The position numbers were made by a program, and so were the translations under genes. The notes beneath the pieces were generated by a model. That model made no database searches. It was not told the DNA's origin and worked only from the letters and a program-made list of their open reading frames with translations. A DNA stretch of 64,000 bases from JAFGOM01 sp964605795. Lineage in GTDB: Archaea > Halobacteriota > Methanomicrobia > Methanomicrobiales > Methanospirillaceae. Position 1 is the stretch's first letter. Each line of letters starts with the position of its first letter. Positions 42,492-51,966 of the stretch are shown one piece after another. Location of the stretch: positions 10,943 through 74,942 of the forward strand of contig CAZSDZ010000008.1 of NCBI GenBank assembly GCA_964605795.1. The letters are read 5' to 3'.

Positions 42492-43827
42492 GGTCCTTGC
42501 AGTGGGCGGCTATAACGAATTTGGAAGGAATATGACCGCCGTCCGCTGTGGGAAAGAGATAGTTATCTTTGATATGGGGATCAGACTTGATTCGCTCATG
42601 ATGAATCCAAATATCGAGATGGAGAACACCCATTCGTTGGATTTAATACAGATGGGAATTATTCCCGATGATACCGTGATGAACGGGATTGAAGGGACGG
42701 TAAAGGCAATTATTCTTTCACATGGTCACCTGGACCATATCGGAGCGGTACCAAAACTGGCACACCGGTACAATGCACCTATTATCGGGTCACCATACAC
42801 AATTGAACTGGTCAGGCAGCAGATAGAGGGAGAGAAGAAGTTCAGTGTAACCAATAAACTCTTCTCGCTCAAGGCTGGACAGCGGTATACCATATCAAAC
42901 ACGCTCAGCGTTGAGTTTGTCAGGACACAGCACAGTATCATCGATACCGTCACCCCGGTCCTTCATACTCCTGACGGTGCCATCGTGTATGCACTCGATT
43001 TTAAACTGGATCGGAACCCTGTTATTGGGGATCCCCCTGATTTTGCCAGGTTTAGAAAGATTGGCAAAGAGGGTGTGCTCTGTTTAATCGTTGAAGCAAC
43101 CAATATCCACCGTCCCGGTCGCTGTCCTAGTGAACAGATCGCAAAGAGCATGATACGCGATGTACTGACCAGTTACGAGGACGAGAAGAATGCCATCATC
43201 ATGAGCACGTTTGCATCTCATATCGCACGGGTAAAGACCATTGCCGAGTGTGCCCACGAGATTGGGAGAAAACCCGTCCTTCTCGGGCGTTCCATGGAGA
43301 AGTACTGTGCGACCGCAGAACAGATGCGTCTTGTCGGATTTCCCGAGACCACCAGTATGTTTGGGAACCGGAGAACAGTTGAACGGACGCTGCGACGGAT
43401 CATGAAGAGCGGAAAGGATCAGTATATCCCTATCGTTACCGGACACCAGGGTGAACCCGGTTCAATCCTGACCCGTATGTCAGAGAATGACACTCCCTAC
43501 AAGCTGGAGAAGGGTGACAAGGTTATGATAAGTGCCCAGCTCATCCCGAACGATATGAACCGTGCACAGCGGTACAGGATGTTTAAATTTATCAGGGACA
43601 GCGGAGCCCGCATCTTTGATGAACTGCACGTGAGTGGTCATGCCTACTGTGAGGATCACTACGAGATGATCCACATGTTAAATCCCCAGTCCATTATTGC
43701 AGCACACGGTGGTGTTGAGATGACATCAGAATACCTTCAATTAGCCCGTGATTGTGGTTATAATTTCAATGAATCGTTCTTTTTGATGGCAAACGGTCAG
43801 AAGCAGAAGTTACAGGGGCGGCGATAG
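42481..43827 (+). CDS. Ribonuclease J family exonuclease
   Basis: 448 residues, metallo-beta-lactamase fold with beta-CASP domain. Metal ligands in LSHGHLDHIGAVP (H81, H83, D85, H86); LDFKLDRNP and the CASP part with IIMSTFASHIARVKTI follow; the last histidine is in HVSGHAYCEDHYEMIH and then IAAHGG. Archaeal aRNase J is a 5'-3' exoribonuclease. The gene is often found between fni and idsA in euryarchaea. Overlaps fni by 11 bases. Confidence 0.93.
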   Translation: MEIEVLAVGGYNEFGRNMTAVRCGKEIVIFDMGIRLDSLMMNPNIEMENTHSLDLIQMGIIPDDTVMNGIEGTVKAIILSHGHLDHIGAVPKLAHRYNAPIIGSPYTIELVRQQIEGEKKFSVTNKLFSLKAGQRYTISNTLSVEFVRTQHSIIDTVTPVLHTPDGAIVYALDFKLDRNPVIGDPPDFARFRKIGKEGVLCLIVEATNIHRPGRCPSEQIAKSMIRDVLTSYEDEKNAIIMSTFASHIARVKTIAECAHEIGRKPVLLGRSMEKYCATAEQMRLVGFPETTSMFGNRRTVERTLRRIMKSGKDQYIPIVTGHQGEPGSILTRMSENDTPYKLEKGDKVMISAQLIPNDMNRAQRYRMFKFIRDSGARIFDELHVSGHAYCEDHYEMIHMLNPQSIIAAHGGVEMTSEYLQLARDCGYNFNESFFLMANGQKQKLQGRR

Positions 43828-43828
43828 G

Positions 43829-44791
43829 ATGGATCTTACGACATATCTACAGGTTACCGCAAAGGAGGTAACACAACTTCTTCATTCCTATTATGGGAAC
43901 CCGGACACGACACTATCAGAAGCTGCCAATCATCTGCTCTTCTCCGGGGGGAAGCGATTACGTCCAATACTCTTTAAACTGGCTGCAGAGGCAGTCTCAC
44001 CCGGTTCTTCCAAAGCGATTATGCCAGCCGGACTTGCGTTGGAGGTAACTCACTGTTTTACGCTTATCCATGATGATATCATGGACAAGGATCAATTCAG
44101 GCGTGGAAATCCGACCGTTCACACGAAATGGGATGAACCCACCGGGATTTTGGCCGGAGATGTTCTCTATGCCCGGGCATTTGAGCTTATCTCTCACACA
44201 GAGGCTTCGGATAGTGCAAAAGTGAATGCTGTCCTGATGCTATCACAGGCGTGTATCCAGATCTGCGAGGGGCAGCAGGAGGATATGTCATTTGAGAAGA
44301 GGGATGATGTATCACGGGAGGAGTACCTCTCGATGGTTCAGAAAAAGACCGGGGTTTTATACGGGGCGGCGGCAGGGATTGGTGTTCTCTGTGCAGGTGG
44401 CAGTGCTGCCGAGGTCACGGCACTCTCTACCTATGGGAATAGTATCGGTGCCGCGTTTCAGATCCAGGATGATATTATCGATCTTCTGGTCTCTTCAGAG
44501 AAGAGCGGTAAAGATCAGGCATCTGATATCAGGGAAGGAAAACAGACACTCCTTGCGATTTATGCACGCGAACGGGGTCTGGATCTCAGTTCCTATCGCC
44601 GGTCTTTAAAACCAGATGAGATCCAGGATCTCATTGCTCTCCTCTCGAAGCATAACGTTATTGCTGATGTACAGCAGGAAGCAGAAGGTCTCATCAGTAC
44701 CGGTATCGATTCCCTCTCCCTTTTAGCTGATTCTCATGAGAAGGAACTGCTCATTGAACTTGCCCGGTATTTTATCAGGCGGAGTTCCTGA
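43829..44791 (+). CDS. idsA: Polyprenyl (geranylgeranyl-type) diphosphate synthase
   Basis: 320 residues, trans-prenyltransferase. First aspartate-rich motif HDDIMD (D82, D83, D86) and second QDDIID (D214, D215, D218); FSGGKRLRPILF and GNPTVHTKWDEP are also present. Makes the isoprenoid chains of archaeal membrane lipids; the final chain length (C15/C20/C25) is not obvious. Starts one base after rnj and ends two bases before gltX. Confidence 0.95.
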   Translation: MDLTTYLQVTAKEVTQLLHSYYGNPDTTLSEAANHLLFSGGKRLRPILFKLAAEAVSPGSSKAIMPAGLALEVTHCFTLIHDDIMDKDQFRRGNPTVHTKWDEPTGILAGDVLYARAFELISHTEASDSAKVNAVLMLSQACIQICEGQQEDMSFEKRDDVSREEYLSMVQKKTGVLYGAAAGIGVLCAGGSAAEVTALSTYGNSIGAAFQIQDDIIDLLVSSEKSGKDQASDIREGKQTLLAIYARERGLDLSSYRRSLKPDEIQDLIALLSKHNVIADVQQEAEGLISTGIDSLSLLADSHEKELLIELARYFIRRSS

Positions 44792-44793
44792 AG

Positions 44794-46485
44794 ATGCAGG
44801 ATATTAAACCGGTACTCTTCCGGTATGCTCTCTTTAATGCAGTAGAGCATGCCGGCACCCCGCAGGCCGGAACCGTGCTTGGGATGGTCATGAAGAACCA
44901 TCCTGAGTTACGATCGTTGGCAGGTGAGATGAAGGCAGTGCTTGTGCAGGTTATCGATGAGATACAAGTCCTTTCACCTGATGAACGGGAAGATGCTCTG
45001 TACAAGGCATCCCCTGAGTTATTTGCACAACTGCACCAGAAGAAGGATAAGAGACGGGAGCACGGGTTGCCAGATCTCTTCGGTGCTGATGGCGGGGTTG
45101 TTATGCGGTTTGCACCAAACCCTTCCGGTCCGCTTCACCTCGGGCATGCCCGTGCAGCGTTTCTCAACGATACCTATGTCAGGCGCTATGGCGGCAGGTA
45201 TATCCTTCGGATAGAGGATACCGATCCCAAGCGGGTCGATCCATCTGCCTACGATATGGTACAGGAAGATGTCTCCTGGATGGGTCTTCTAATCAGTGAG
45301 ACAATCTACCAGTCAGACCGGTTCTCCCAGTACTATTCAGTCGGAAAAGAGCTCATCTCCAAGGGCGCAGCCTATGTCTGTACCTGCGAGAACGATGCCT
45401 TTCGGGAAATGAAGATGAAGAAGGTGGCCTGTCCATGCAGGATGCAGACCGCAGAAGAAGGACTCTCGGGTTTTGAGAAAATGCTTGACGGCGAGTACGA
45501 GGAAGGGCGGGTCACAGTCAGGCTAAAGACCGATCTTTGTGCCCCGGATCCGGCAATGCGTGATTTTCCTCTCTTCCGGGTTCTCACGTCCGTTCCCCAT
45601 GAACGGGTGGATGCTATTGTATACCCGCTCATGAACCTCTCAGTGGCTGTCGATGATCACCTGCTTGGGATGACCCATGTTATCAGGGGAAAGGATCACA
45701 TTGCCAATACCGGGAGGCAACGGTTTATCTATGATTACATGGGGTGGGATCTTCCTCAGTTCCTGCATTACGGCCGGATGGGTATCGACGGGGTCGTCCT
45801 CTCGACATCCGGTATGCGGGAAGGGATACAGGGGGGGATGTATACGGGCTGGGATGATGTTCACCTGGGAACGTTGCGTGCTCTTGCCAGGCGTGGGATC
45901 TCACCACTGGCTGTCAGATCTGCAATGGTTGATATCGGGGTCGGGGAGACTGATATCTCATTCTCGTGGGAGAACCTGTATGCAAAGAACAAGGAGGTCG
46001 TAGATGCCAGTGCAGACCGGTTCTTCTTTGTTGCAGATCCCATTGAGATAACGGTTCATGGAGCAGAACCACAGGTTGCGTCTGCCATGCGGTACCCCGG
46101 AGACCCATCGCGGGGGTATCGCAGGATTCCCTTTGAGGGGACAGTTCTCCTTCCTGCAGAAGAGATTCGTAAAAGGCATTCGATGGTCAGGCTTAAAGAC
46201 CTCTTTAACGTTCGCATCGAGTATCATGGTGATACCGTGACTGCAACATATGCGGGCACGGATCTGCAGGAGGCAAGGGATGAGAAAGCTCCTATCATCC
46301 AGTGGCTCCCTCCCCGGTATGCAACACCCTGCCGGTTGCTCAGACCTGATATGGATAGCAACGGGGTCTGTGAGCCGGTTGTACAGGATCTGGTGGGTTT
46401 GATGGTACAGTTTGAACGGGTCGGGTTTGCGAGGGTGGAACGATCCGATAGTTCTGGTATCATTGCAGTGTATTTGCACCGGTAA
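44794..46485 (+). CDS. gltX: Glutamyl-tRNA synthetase (archaeal type)
   Basis: 563 residues, class I synthetase. HIGH motif HLGH at residues 115-118 within APNPSGPLHLGHARA. The second signature reads VLSTSGMREGI, with glycine where a lysine often stands; archaeal GluRS is variable here. GGMYTGWDDVHLGTLRAL is the typical archaeal segment. The C-terminal half has the beta-barrel anticodon domain of the GlnRS-like type. Last gene of the superoperon; a hairpin follows. Confidence 0.96.
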   Translation: MQDIKPVLFRYALFNAVEHAGTPQAGTVLGMVMKNHPELRSLAGEMKAVLVQVIDEIQVLSPDEREDALYKASPELFAQLHQKKDKRREHGLPDLFGADGGVVMRFAPNPSGPLHLGHARAAFLNDTYVRRYGGRYILRIEDTDPKRVDPSAYDMVQEDVSWMGLLISETIYQSDRFSQYYSVGKELISKGAAYVCTCENDAFREMKMKKVACPCRMQTAEEGLSGFEKMLDGEYEEGRVTVRLKTDLCAPDPAMRDFPLFRVLTSVPHERVDAIVYPLMNLSVAVDDHLLGMTHVIRGKDHIANTGRQRFIYDYMGWDLPQFLHYGRMGIDGVVLSTSGMREGIQGGMYTGWDDVHLGTLRALARRGISPLAVRSAMVDIGVGETDISFSWENLYAKNKEVVDASADRFFFVADPIEITVHGAEPQVASAMRYPGDPSRGYRRIPFEGTVLLPAEEIRKRHSMVRLKDLFNVRIEYHGDTVTATYAGTDLQEARDEKAPIIQWLPPRYATPCRLLRPDMDSNGVCEPVVQDLVGLMVQFERVGFARVERSDSSGIIAVYLHR

Positions 46486-46501
46486 GGGATAACCGGTACC
46501 A

Positions 46502-46524
46502 GAGAAGATTATTCATCTTTTCTC
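46502..46524 (+). terminator. Terminator-like hairpin after gltX
   Basis: GAGAAGAT, loop TATTC, ATCTTTTCTC: paired arms with one bulged T, 17 bases after the gltX stop, with GTTTTTC further on. Likely marks the end of the superoperon. The rest of the gap to 46676 holds no gene that I can see. Confidence 0.4.
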
Positions 46525-46676
46525 CCTATCAACGTTTTTCATCCCTGCTCATTTTCTGATGCTAATCCTATCGGCACAGTACCCTCTCTTTTCATCTGTC
46601 CACAATAACCGGTTCCCTGTTCAGGACAGGAACAGTCTTTTATGAGTCAAAAATGGGTAAATCTGGACAAAAGGGT

Positions 46677-47603
46677 TTAATAGTAATATATCTTCTCTTC
46701 TGAGTCTTCTGGTAATTCCATCTGTTCCCGGTAGTCATCTGAGGCTTCTTCGAGGAAAATAAACCGAATTTTGTGATATGTATCGCCCTTTACCAGTGGG
46801 AACCCGGTCTCGAAGGATATGGTATCTGCAAGCACTTCCCGGTAGGCGTACCAGAGCCGGTCATGGGAGAGAAGAACACGTCTGCCTTCTCCCTGCCCGA
46901 AAAGTGCTCCGTCCCCGGGGAGTCGTGTCGAGACAAGAACGGTTGCATACCCGTCGTTATTCCTTCCCTCGTTGATTGCATCAACAATCGCCAGCGAGGG
47001 ATCATAGGATCCATACAGAAAGTCAGGAACGACAACGAACTGGTTCTCTTCACGAAACTGGTCTCCCTGCTTTGGGGATACTCCGATAAAGACCGGCAGT
47101 TCTTCGATAGTAAGCCTGCTTAAGGTTATGCCATTCTCAAGAGCAGTGACATGGGATCGGACTGGTCGCTGGGGCGGGGTGACTTCCGGTGACGTACCGG
47201 TAAGAAAGTACTCATGGATCATATCCCTGTTGGCTTTTGATTCCAGCCAGTTCATGCTCTCATGTACCGCAGCAGGAACCCATGATGTGGTTTTTTGCGG
47301 AGCATCAAGGATTATCCTGGTATTATGAACAGAGATTGCATAGTTCTGGTCACCGCGTGCATGTTCTTTGCCGATTGCACTGAGGTCCTCAATAGTAAGG
47401 AGGTCTTTCTCGTAGTCGTCTCTGGCCTCATCGATGTTCCATTGCTCGACATATCCTGACCGGTAATCAAGGTAATTTCCAACAGCGTCATTGTCTATGA
47501 TAAAAATTCCTGATACTGCGGGTAAGAGGAGAGTGAGAATTACCAGGAAAAGACCTGCCTGCCAGGAAAGCAGGGGAGGTATACCTGTGGTCTTACGGTT
47601 CAT
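46677..47603 (-). CDS. Membrane-anchored exported protein, paralogue A
   Basis: 308 residues with one N-terminal hydrophobic helix (about 13-32) and an otherwise extracellular, acidic body. It is a paralogue of the next upstream protein on this strand (47799-48743): both have YLD(Y/M)R(S/T)G(Y/F)VE-WN(I/L)DEA, PVRSHVT or SVRSHVT, YGS(Y/L)DPS(L/V)A, and WY--REV. I recognise no family and no catalytic motif. It ends in a tyrosine-rich tail. The gap between the two genes is 195 bases. Confidence 0.8.
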   Translation of the reverse strand: MNRKTTGIPPLLSWQAGLFLVILTLLLPAVSGIFIIDNDAVGNYLDYRSGYVEQWNIDEARDDYEKDLLTIEDLSAIGKEHARGDQNYAISVHNTRIILDAPQKTTSWVPAAVHESMNWLESKANRDMIHEYFLTGTSPEVTPPQRPVRSHVTALENGITLSRLTIEELPVFIGVSPKQGDQFREENQFVVVPDFLYGSYDPSLAIVDAINEGRNNDGYATVLVSTRLPGDGALFGQGEGRRVLLSHDRLWYAYREVLADTISFETGFPLVKGDTYHKIRFIFLEEASDDYREQMELPEDSEEKIYYY

Positions 47604-47780
47604 ACATACCTGTAGGTCAGAATGAATGATATACTCAGTGATACCTGCGTTTGATGAGAAGGATCGCAGGAACGCCTGAGGATGCGGTTATCTTCTGTTC
47701 TGTATCATTCCAAAGACCAGGGAAGAGATCTCAAACAATTCCTCAATAAAAGGGATATTCCACTCGCCCCTGAAAGGAGT

Positions 47781-47787
47781 AAAAAAA
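47781..47787 (-). terminator. Oligo-T terminator after paralogue B
   Basis: Seven T on the minus strand, 12 bases after the stop codon. Confidence 0.45.
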
Positions 47788-47798
47788 GGGTTTCAGGT

Positions 47799-48743
47799 TT
47801 AGTATTGGGACTGTGGTTCGATGAGTCCGATTCGTTCCTGGTACCATTCCGGCATCTCTTCAACATACAAAACCCGGACCTTTGAGTACTGATCTGCGTT
47901 TGCAGGAGTAAACGGCAGGTCTAAAGCGAGTGAGTCGGTTACGACTTCCCTTGTAACGTACCAGACCGTGTTTCTCGGGAACAGCATCCTCATATCATCG
48001 TTGTTTGCTGAAAATACCGAATCACCTCGTTCTGCCTGGATAACAAGGAGGTTTGCATATCCTTCGCTATCCCTGCCGTTTTTAATGGCATCTGCAAGGG
48101 CAACACTGGGATCGAGGGAACCATAGGTGAATCCCGGGTCCGGATAATACGAGACATCATCTGACTGAATCAGTTCGTCGCCACCGATGCCTGCAAAGAC
48201 CTGTATGTTCTCGAGGATTTTTGCAAGACTGATCGCATTATTAATGGTTGTGACATGGGATCGCACACTCCGCCCGCTGTCATCGGTATCAGGAATGGTA
48301 CCGCGGGAGAGGTACTCACTGACTGCATCCCTGTTTTTCTGGTCAGATACAAACCATGCAACACTCTCAATTATCTCGTCAGAAGGAACCCAGGTGTAGT
48401 ACCCTTCCGGGTTCTCGATGGCAAGGGTGGTTGAATCAACCGTAATTGAGGGTGTCCGGTCATTCATTGCATACTCCTGTGATACGATTCCCATCTCAGC
48501 GCTGGATAGTATTCCGGCAGCGAGATCCTCTTTCGCCTCGTCAAGGTTCCAATTCTCAACAAACCCTGTTCTCATATCCAGGTATTTTCCGATAAAATCA
48601 GATATATCACGGGGTTTTTCCTGTTTAACCGGGGTTGTTCCGCCAACACCGGCGCTTACCTGAGCAACAGCAATAAAAAGGAGAAGCAGGCAGATGGTAA
48701 TCAGTATGATAGGGGTGCTAACCCCGGTTTCTGTCTTTTTCAT
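47799..48743 (-). CDS. Membrane-anchored exported protein, paralogue B
   Basis: 314 residues; N-terminal hydrophobic segment (about 11-31) ending in VSAG, then an exported body. Homologous to the product of 46677-47603 along most of its length (YLDMRTGFVENWNLDEA, SVRSHVTTINNAI, YGSLDPSVALADAI). Function unknown. It has its own TATA-rich upstream region and an oligo-T terminator, so the two copies are separate transcripts from a tandem duplication. Confidence 0.8.
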   Translation of the reverse strand: MKKTETGVSTPIILITICLLLLFIAVAQVSAGVGGTTPVKQEKPRDISDFIGKYLDMRTGFVENWNLDEAKEDLAAGILSSAEMGIVSQEYAMNDRTPSITVDSTTLAIENPEGYYTWVPSDEIIESVAWFVSDQKNRDAVSEYLSRGTIPDTDDSGRSVRSHVTTINNAISLAKILENIQVFAGIGGDELIQSDDVSYYPDPGFTYGSLDPSVALADAIKNGRDSEGYANLLVIQAERGDSVFSANNDDMRMLFPRNTVWYVTREVVTDSLALDLPFTPANADQYSKVRVLYVEEMPEWYQERIGLIEPQSQY

Positions 48744-48839
48744 ATAACCTCTATACTATACCATGCGTATCTCCTATCAACTTTCTGATCGGTCCGGGTT
48801 TGATTCCATCTCAATAACGATGAATAGTGCTGGAGTGAG

Positions 48840-48847
48840 AAAAAAAA
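48840..48847 (-). terminator. Oligo-T terminator after the DUF4013-like gene
   Basis: Eight T on the minus strand starting 13 bases after the stop codon. Confidence 0.45.
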
Positions 48848-48860
48848 GAAATTGAACTAT

Positions 48861-49565
48861 CTATACCTGTCCGTCATAGATAAGAGCAATGTAGCGGGCA
48901 AAGAATATTGCCCAGGCAGGAAGGATGATGATGATAAGAATGAGTCCCAGAGGGGGTAAGGGAATTAAGGATAATCCAAAACAGATGATGGCAAAGATAA
49001 ACGTCAGTATCCAGAGCACGATCCAGAGTACCAGATACTCAAGCCAGCCTGTCTTTTTGGATATGTCTGTCATGATTGCAGAGATAGAGAACGCTTCGGT
49101 AACTGATTGTTTCCGCATCGCCCTGACCATTGCCATGAACATGATAAGGGTAAGGAGCACAAAGAGAATGCCTGCAATCGCAATTCCGAAGATACCGATA
49201 ACATCGAGGAGTGATGTGAGCAGGATATCACTGCTTCCCTGTACCAGTGAGAGTGCAGACTCGAAAGTGATAAAGGAGAGCACACCGAAGAAGACAAGGA
49301 TGATGATTGCCGGGATGGCATACAGAATGGCGATGAGGTTTAATTTCCATCCATCGATAAAAAGACCGAACCAGTTCTTTGTATCAGGGACCGGTTCCGG
49401 GGCGTGAAAAACCCGTGCAACATACCCGTTTAACAAAGGGATAAGGCAGAGCGATACTGACTGGATAATTGAGAGAATAATCAGAATAATCCATCGTTTC
49501 AGGTCTTTTGTTACACCTTCACCCACGTACTGTGATGCTTTTGTTACCGCTGCTATTATGGTCAT
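48861..49565 (-). CDS. DUF4013-like membrane protein
   Basis: 234 residues with about five strongly hydrophobic segments. The order LIPLLNGYVARVF, a short soluble WFGLFIDGWKLN piece and a C-terminal FARYIALIYDG match the DUF4013 family of archaeal and bacterial membrane proteins. Function is not known. Same strand as the two exported paralogues downstream. Confidence 0.85.
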   Translation of the reverse strand: MTIIAAVTKASQYVGEGVTKDLKRWIILIILSIIQSVSLCLIPLLNGYVARVFHAPEPVPDTKNWFGLFIDGWKLNLIAILYAIPAIIILVFFGVLSFITFESALSLVQGSSDILLTSLLDVIGIFGIAIAGILFVLLTLIMFMAMVRAMRKQSVTEAFSISAIMTDISKKTGWLEYLVLWIVLWILTFIFAIICFGLSLIPLPPLGLILIIIILPAWAIFFARYIALIYDGQV

Positions 49566-49723
49566 ATGCGTATACCCGTATATTGATGGGAAGTATGATA
49601 ATTAATGGTTATTCTTTCTATCTTTAGGAGATTTTCTAAGTATATTCAGGGAACGGCGAAAGGCAATTCGTATCCTTCTTATCATTGACTACATATGAGC
49701 CGTTATTTAGGACAGGAGGATGG

Positions 49724-49789
49724 ATGCCGGATCATAATTCTTATAGGTATTGTCTGCAATCACTCTGTGGTGACAGGAACCTGCCCTGA
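49724..49789 (+). other. Possible 21-codon leader ORF upstream of the CARF gene
   Basis: ATG with GGAGG before it, then 21 codons with two cysteines and a TGA. It lies within the 290-base gap upstream of the CARF-HEPN gene and is followed by a hairpin (AGAGG 49810-49814, CCTCT 49825-49829, then TTTT). Whether it is translated is uncertain; apart from this the gap shows nothing. Confidence 0.2.
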
Positions 49790-49855
49790 CATGTGCCCGA
49801 GGTTTGTACAGAGGAGATTTAAGGCCTCTTTTCGTGAGATGGTGGTGAACAGACG

Positions 49856-51121
49856 GTGAAGTGTATATCGATTGTCGGAACTGATCCTCTCTATCCGGTT
49901 GAGTACCGGCATGGGAAAGATCGGTTTATTACAACCGTCTTCCCGGAAGCGGTATGTGCATTGTATCATGTTGATGAGGTTGTTCTCCTGACGACAGACC
50001 GTGCTTTTACGGTTAATTATCCGCTTTATGCAGAGAAGATCCCGGATGCACGGCATGTCTGGATCCCGGATGGAAAGGATGAAGCAGGGATGTGGGAGAT
50101 CTTTGAGATCGTCTGTGCACAGGTCACGGAGGGTGAAGAGATAGTCTTTGATATCACTCAGGGGTTCCGGACCCTTTCCCTTGTTGCGTTCATGGCGATT
50201 GCATACTTAAAAGAGATAAAACAGGTTACTTTTGCCCGGGTGCTGTACGGGGGATATCATCTCAGGTCAGATGATGGTTCTGATATCGTTGATGTACTTG
50301 ATCTGACCGGATTTATCGATATACTGGACTGGATATCAGCCGTTCATTCCTTTCTTCATCATGCTGACGGCTCTTATCTGCAGGAGATGGTACGCTCCAT
50401 TCATTCCCGGATGAACCAGGACCAGGTACCTCTTCCTCCCCGGGCTCTCGCTCCCTGGGCACTCCAGGCGAGGTCATTTGCATCGGCTGTCCGTCTCTCC
50501 CGGCCGATAGAAGCATGTGCTTCTGCCAGCCGCATTGTACAGGGCCTTTCGAGTGCGGCATCTGAGGTGGAACGGTTCATTCCGGCACTTGTTCCCCTTC
50601 TGGATCGGATCCGGTTGCTTGAACCCTTTGCCTCACGTTATCCCAGAGATGGTCTGAATACTGAATACCTGGAGAAGATGTTTCGCCTGATAGAATACCA
50701 GGTGGATCTTGGGTTGTACCAACAGGCCGTCACGGTTGCACGGGAATGGATGGTATCGGTTCTTATCCTTGTTCATGGGGGATATGAGCATGAATGGCTT
50801 AAAAGAGAGGTTCGTGATGCCATGGAGCAGGCTGTCGGAGGAGCTCTTATCAGGGTTCAGGGCAGTTCATATGAGCGGTCAGAGTTTTCAGACTGGTATG
50901 AGGGGCTTTCCGGTTGGGAGGAACTCACCGCTATCTGGAGCAGAATTTCAGGGTTGAGAAACGATCTTGCCCACTGTGGGATGTATGAAGAGCCAAGAAA
51001 AGGGAGCAGCAAGATAATTGGCCAGATTGAACGGCAGGGGACAGAGATAGTCCGAGATCTGGAACGGTTTTATGCAATCTGTGTGACCTCCGGAATGATA
51101 CGGTTGCAGGATCCCGTCTGA
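49856..51121 (+). CDS. CARF-HEPN protein of the TM1812/Csx (DxTHG) type
   Basis: 421 residues from a GTG with GGTGGTGA before it. The N-terminal half resembles the CRISPR-associated DxTHG-motif (TM1812) group: a Rossmann-like start ISIVGTD, DRFITTVFPEAV, and FDITQGFRTLSLVAFM (DITQGFR at 99-105, with Q where H is usual). The C-terminal part ends with a helical HEPN-like region carrying RNDLAH (R368-H373), the R-x4-H RNase motif. Known relatives bind cyclic oligoadenylate made by type III CRISPR complexes and then cut RNA. No Cas gene or CRISPR array is in this window, so its trigger here is unknown. Confidence 0.85.
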   Translation: MKCISIVGTDPLYPVEYRHGKDRFITTVFPEAVCALYHVDEVVLLTTDRAFTVNYPLYAEKIPDARHVWIPDGKDEAGMWEIFEIVCAQVTEGEEIVFDITQGFRTLSLVAFMAIAYLKEIKQVTFARVLYGGYHLRSDDGSDIVDVLDLTGFIDILDWISAVHSFLHHADGSYLQEMVRSIHSRMNQDQVPLPPRALAPWALQARSFASAVRLSRPIEACASASRIVQGLSSAASEVERFIPALVPLLDRIRLLEPFASRYPRDGLNTEYLEKMFRLIEYQVDLGLYQQAVTVAREWMVSVLILVHGGYEHEWLKREVRDAMEQAVGGALIRVQGSSYERSEFSDWYEGLSGWEELTAIWSRISGLRNDLAHCGMYEEPRKGSSKIIGQIERQGTEIVRDLERFYAICVTSGMIRLQDPV

Positions 51122-51219
51122 TCTCCCGCTTCTCATTCTGTCAATATCCTGTATTCTTTTTATGACCGGTATCGGGTACGAAATTTCATCAGGGTTCTCA
51201 TCTCATTACTACTTCCATA

Positions 51220-51870
51220 ATGACGATAATCCTTCTTGATCTCTTTCTTCATCTTGATGATTCCCTCGAGACGATGTCTATAGAGCTTGGCCTGCTCATC
51301 TATCTCGTTCTTTTTTGTATCATTTTCTGCGAGACCGGGTTTGTGGTTACACCGTTTCTGCCAGGTGACTCTCTTCTTTTTATCTCCGGTGCCCTTGCTG
51401 GAAGCGGGATATTATTTCTGCCGGCATTAATCATCGTAACCTTTTGTGCTGCTGTCATCGGTGATACGGTGAATTTCTGGATCGGGAGGTATGCCGGAAC
51501 ACGTATCTTAAACGGACGGCTTTCTGCCTTTGTGAAAGGAGAGTGGATCGATTATACCCGTGAGTTCTATGCAGAGTGGGGTGGAGCAACCATTGTTATC
51601 GCACGGTTTATTCCGTATGCACGAACATTTGCCCCGTTTCTTGCCGGGTTCGGCGAGATGAACTACCGGGTTTTTCTCTTCTATAATGTCATCGGTGCAC
51701 TCCTCTGGACCAGTGGTATTATTCTTGCCGGTTATATCATCGGCAATATCCCGTTTGTAAAAGAGCATGTCAGTCTTCTTATGTGGATTGTGCTCTTTTT
51801 ATGTCTCTTTGCGATCGGTCTTGTTATAAAGACCGTGATCCAGGTCATCAGGCACAAGAAGATGGAGTAA
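51220..51870 (+). CDS. DedA-family membrane protein
   Basis: 216 residues, SNARE-associated/DedA fold with about five hydrophobic segments. Motifs ETGFVVTPFLPGDSLLF, a conserved GDTVNFWIGRYAG loop and RFIPYARTFAPFLAGFG are present. The family is thought to act in lipid (undecaprenyl or phospholipid) transport. Separate from its neighbours by gaps of about 100 bases on both sides. Confidence 0.92.
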   Translation: MTIILLDLFLHLDDSLETMSIELGLLIYLVLFCIIFCETGFVVTPFLPGDSLLFISGALAGSGILFLPALIIVTFCAAVIGDTVNFWIGRYAGTRILNGRLSAFVKGEWIDYTREFYAEWGGATIVIARFIPYARTFAPFLAGFGEMNYRVFLFYNVIGALLWTSGIILAGYIIGNIPFVKEHVSLLMWIVLFLCLFAIGLVIKTVIQVIRHKKME

Positions 51871-51966
51871 AGGAATCCCGCAACTGTTTAGGTCGTGGTT
51901 TTTTTGGGATCATGGATAAAGACTTTTTATCAGGATAATGGATAATACCGGGTAGTGGGAGAGACA

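Noticed and set aside
45840..45875. Missing lysine in the KMSKS-like motif of gltX as a sign of inactivation
   Set aside because: Archaeal glutamyl-tRNA synthetases vary at this position, and the rest of the enzyme and the operon are intact.
49566..49855. CRISPR repeats near the CARF-HEPN gene
   Set aside because: I looked for evenly spaced repeats of 24-40 bases around the gene and across the other gaps and saw none.
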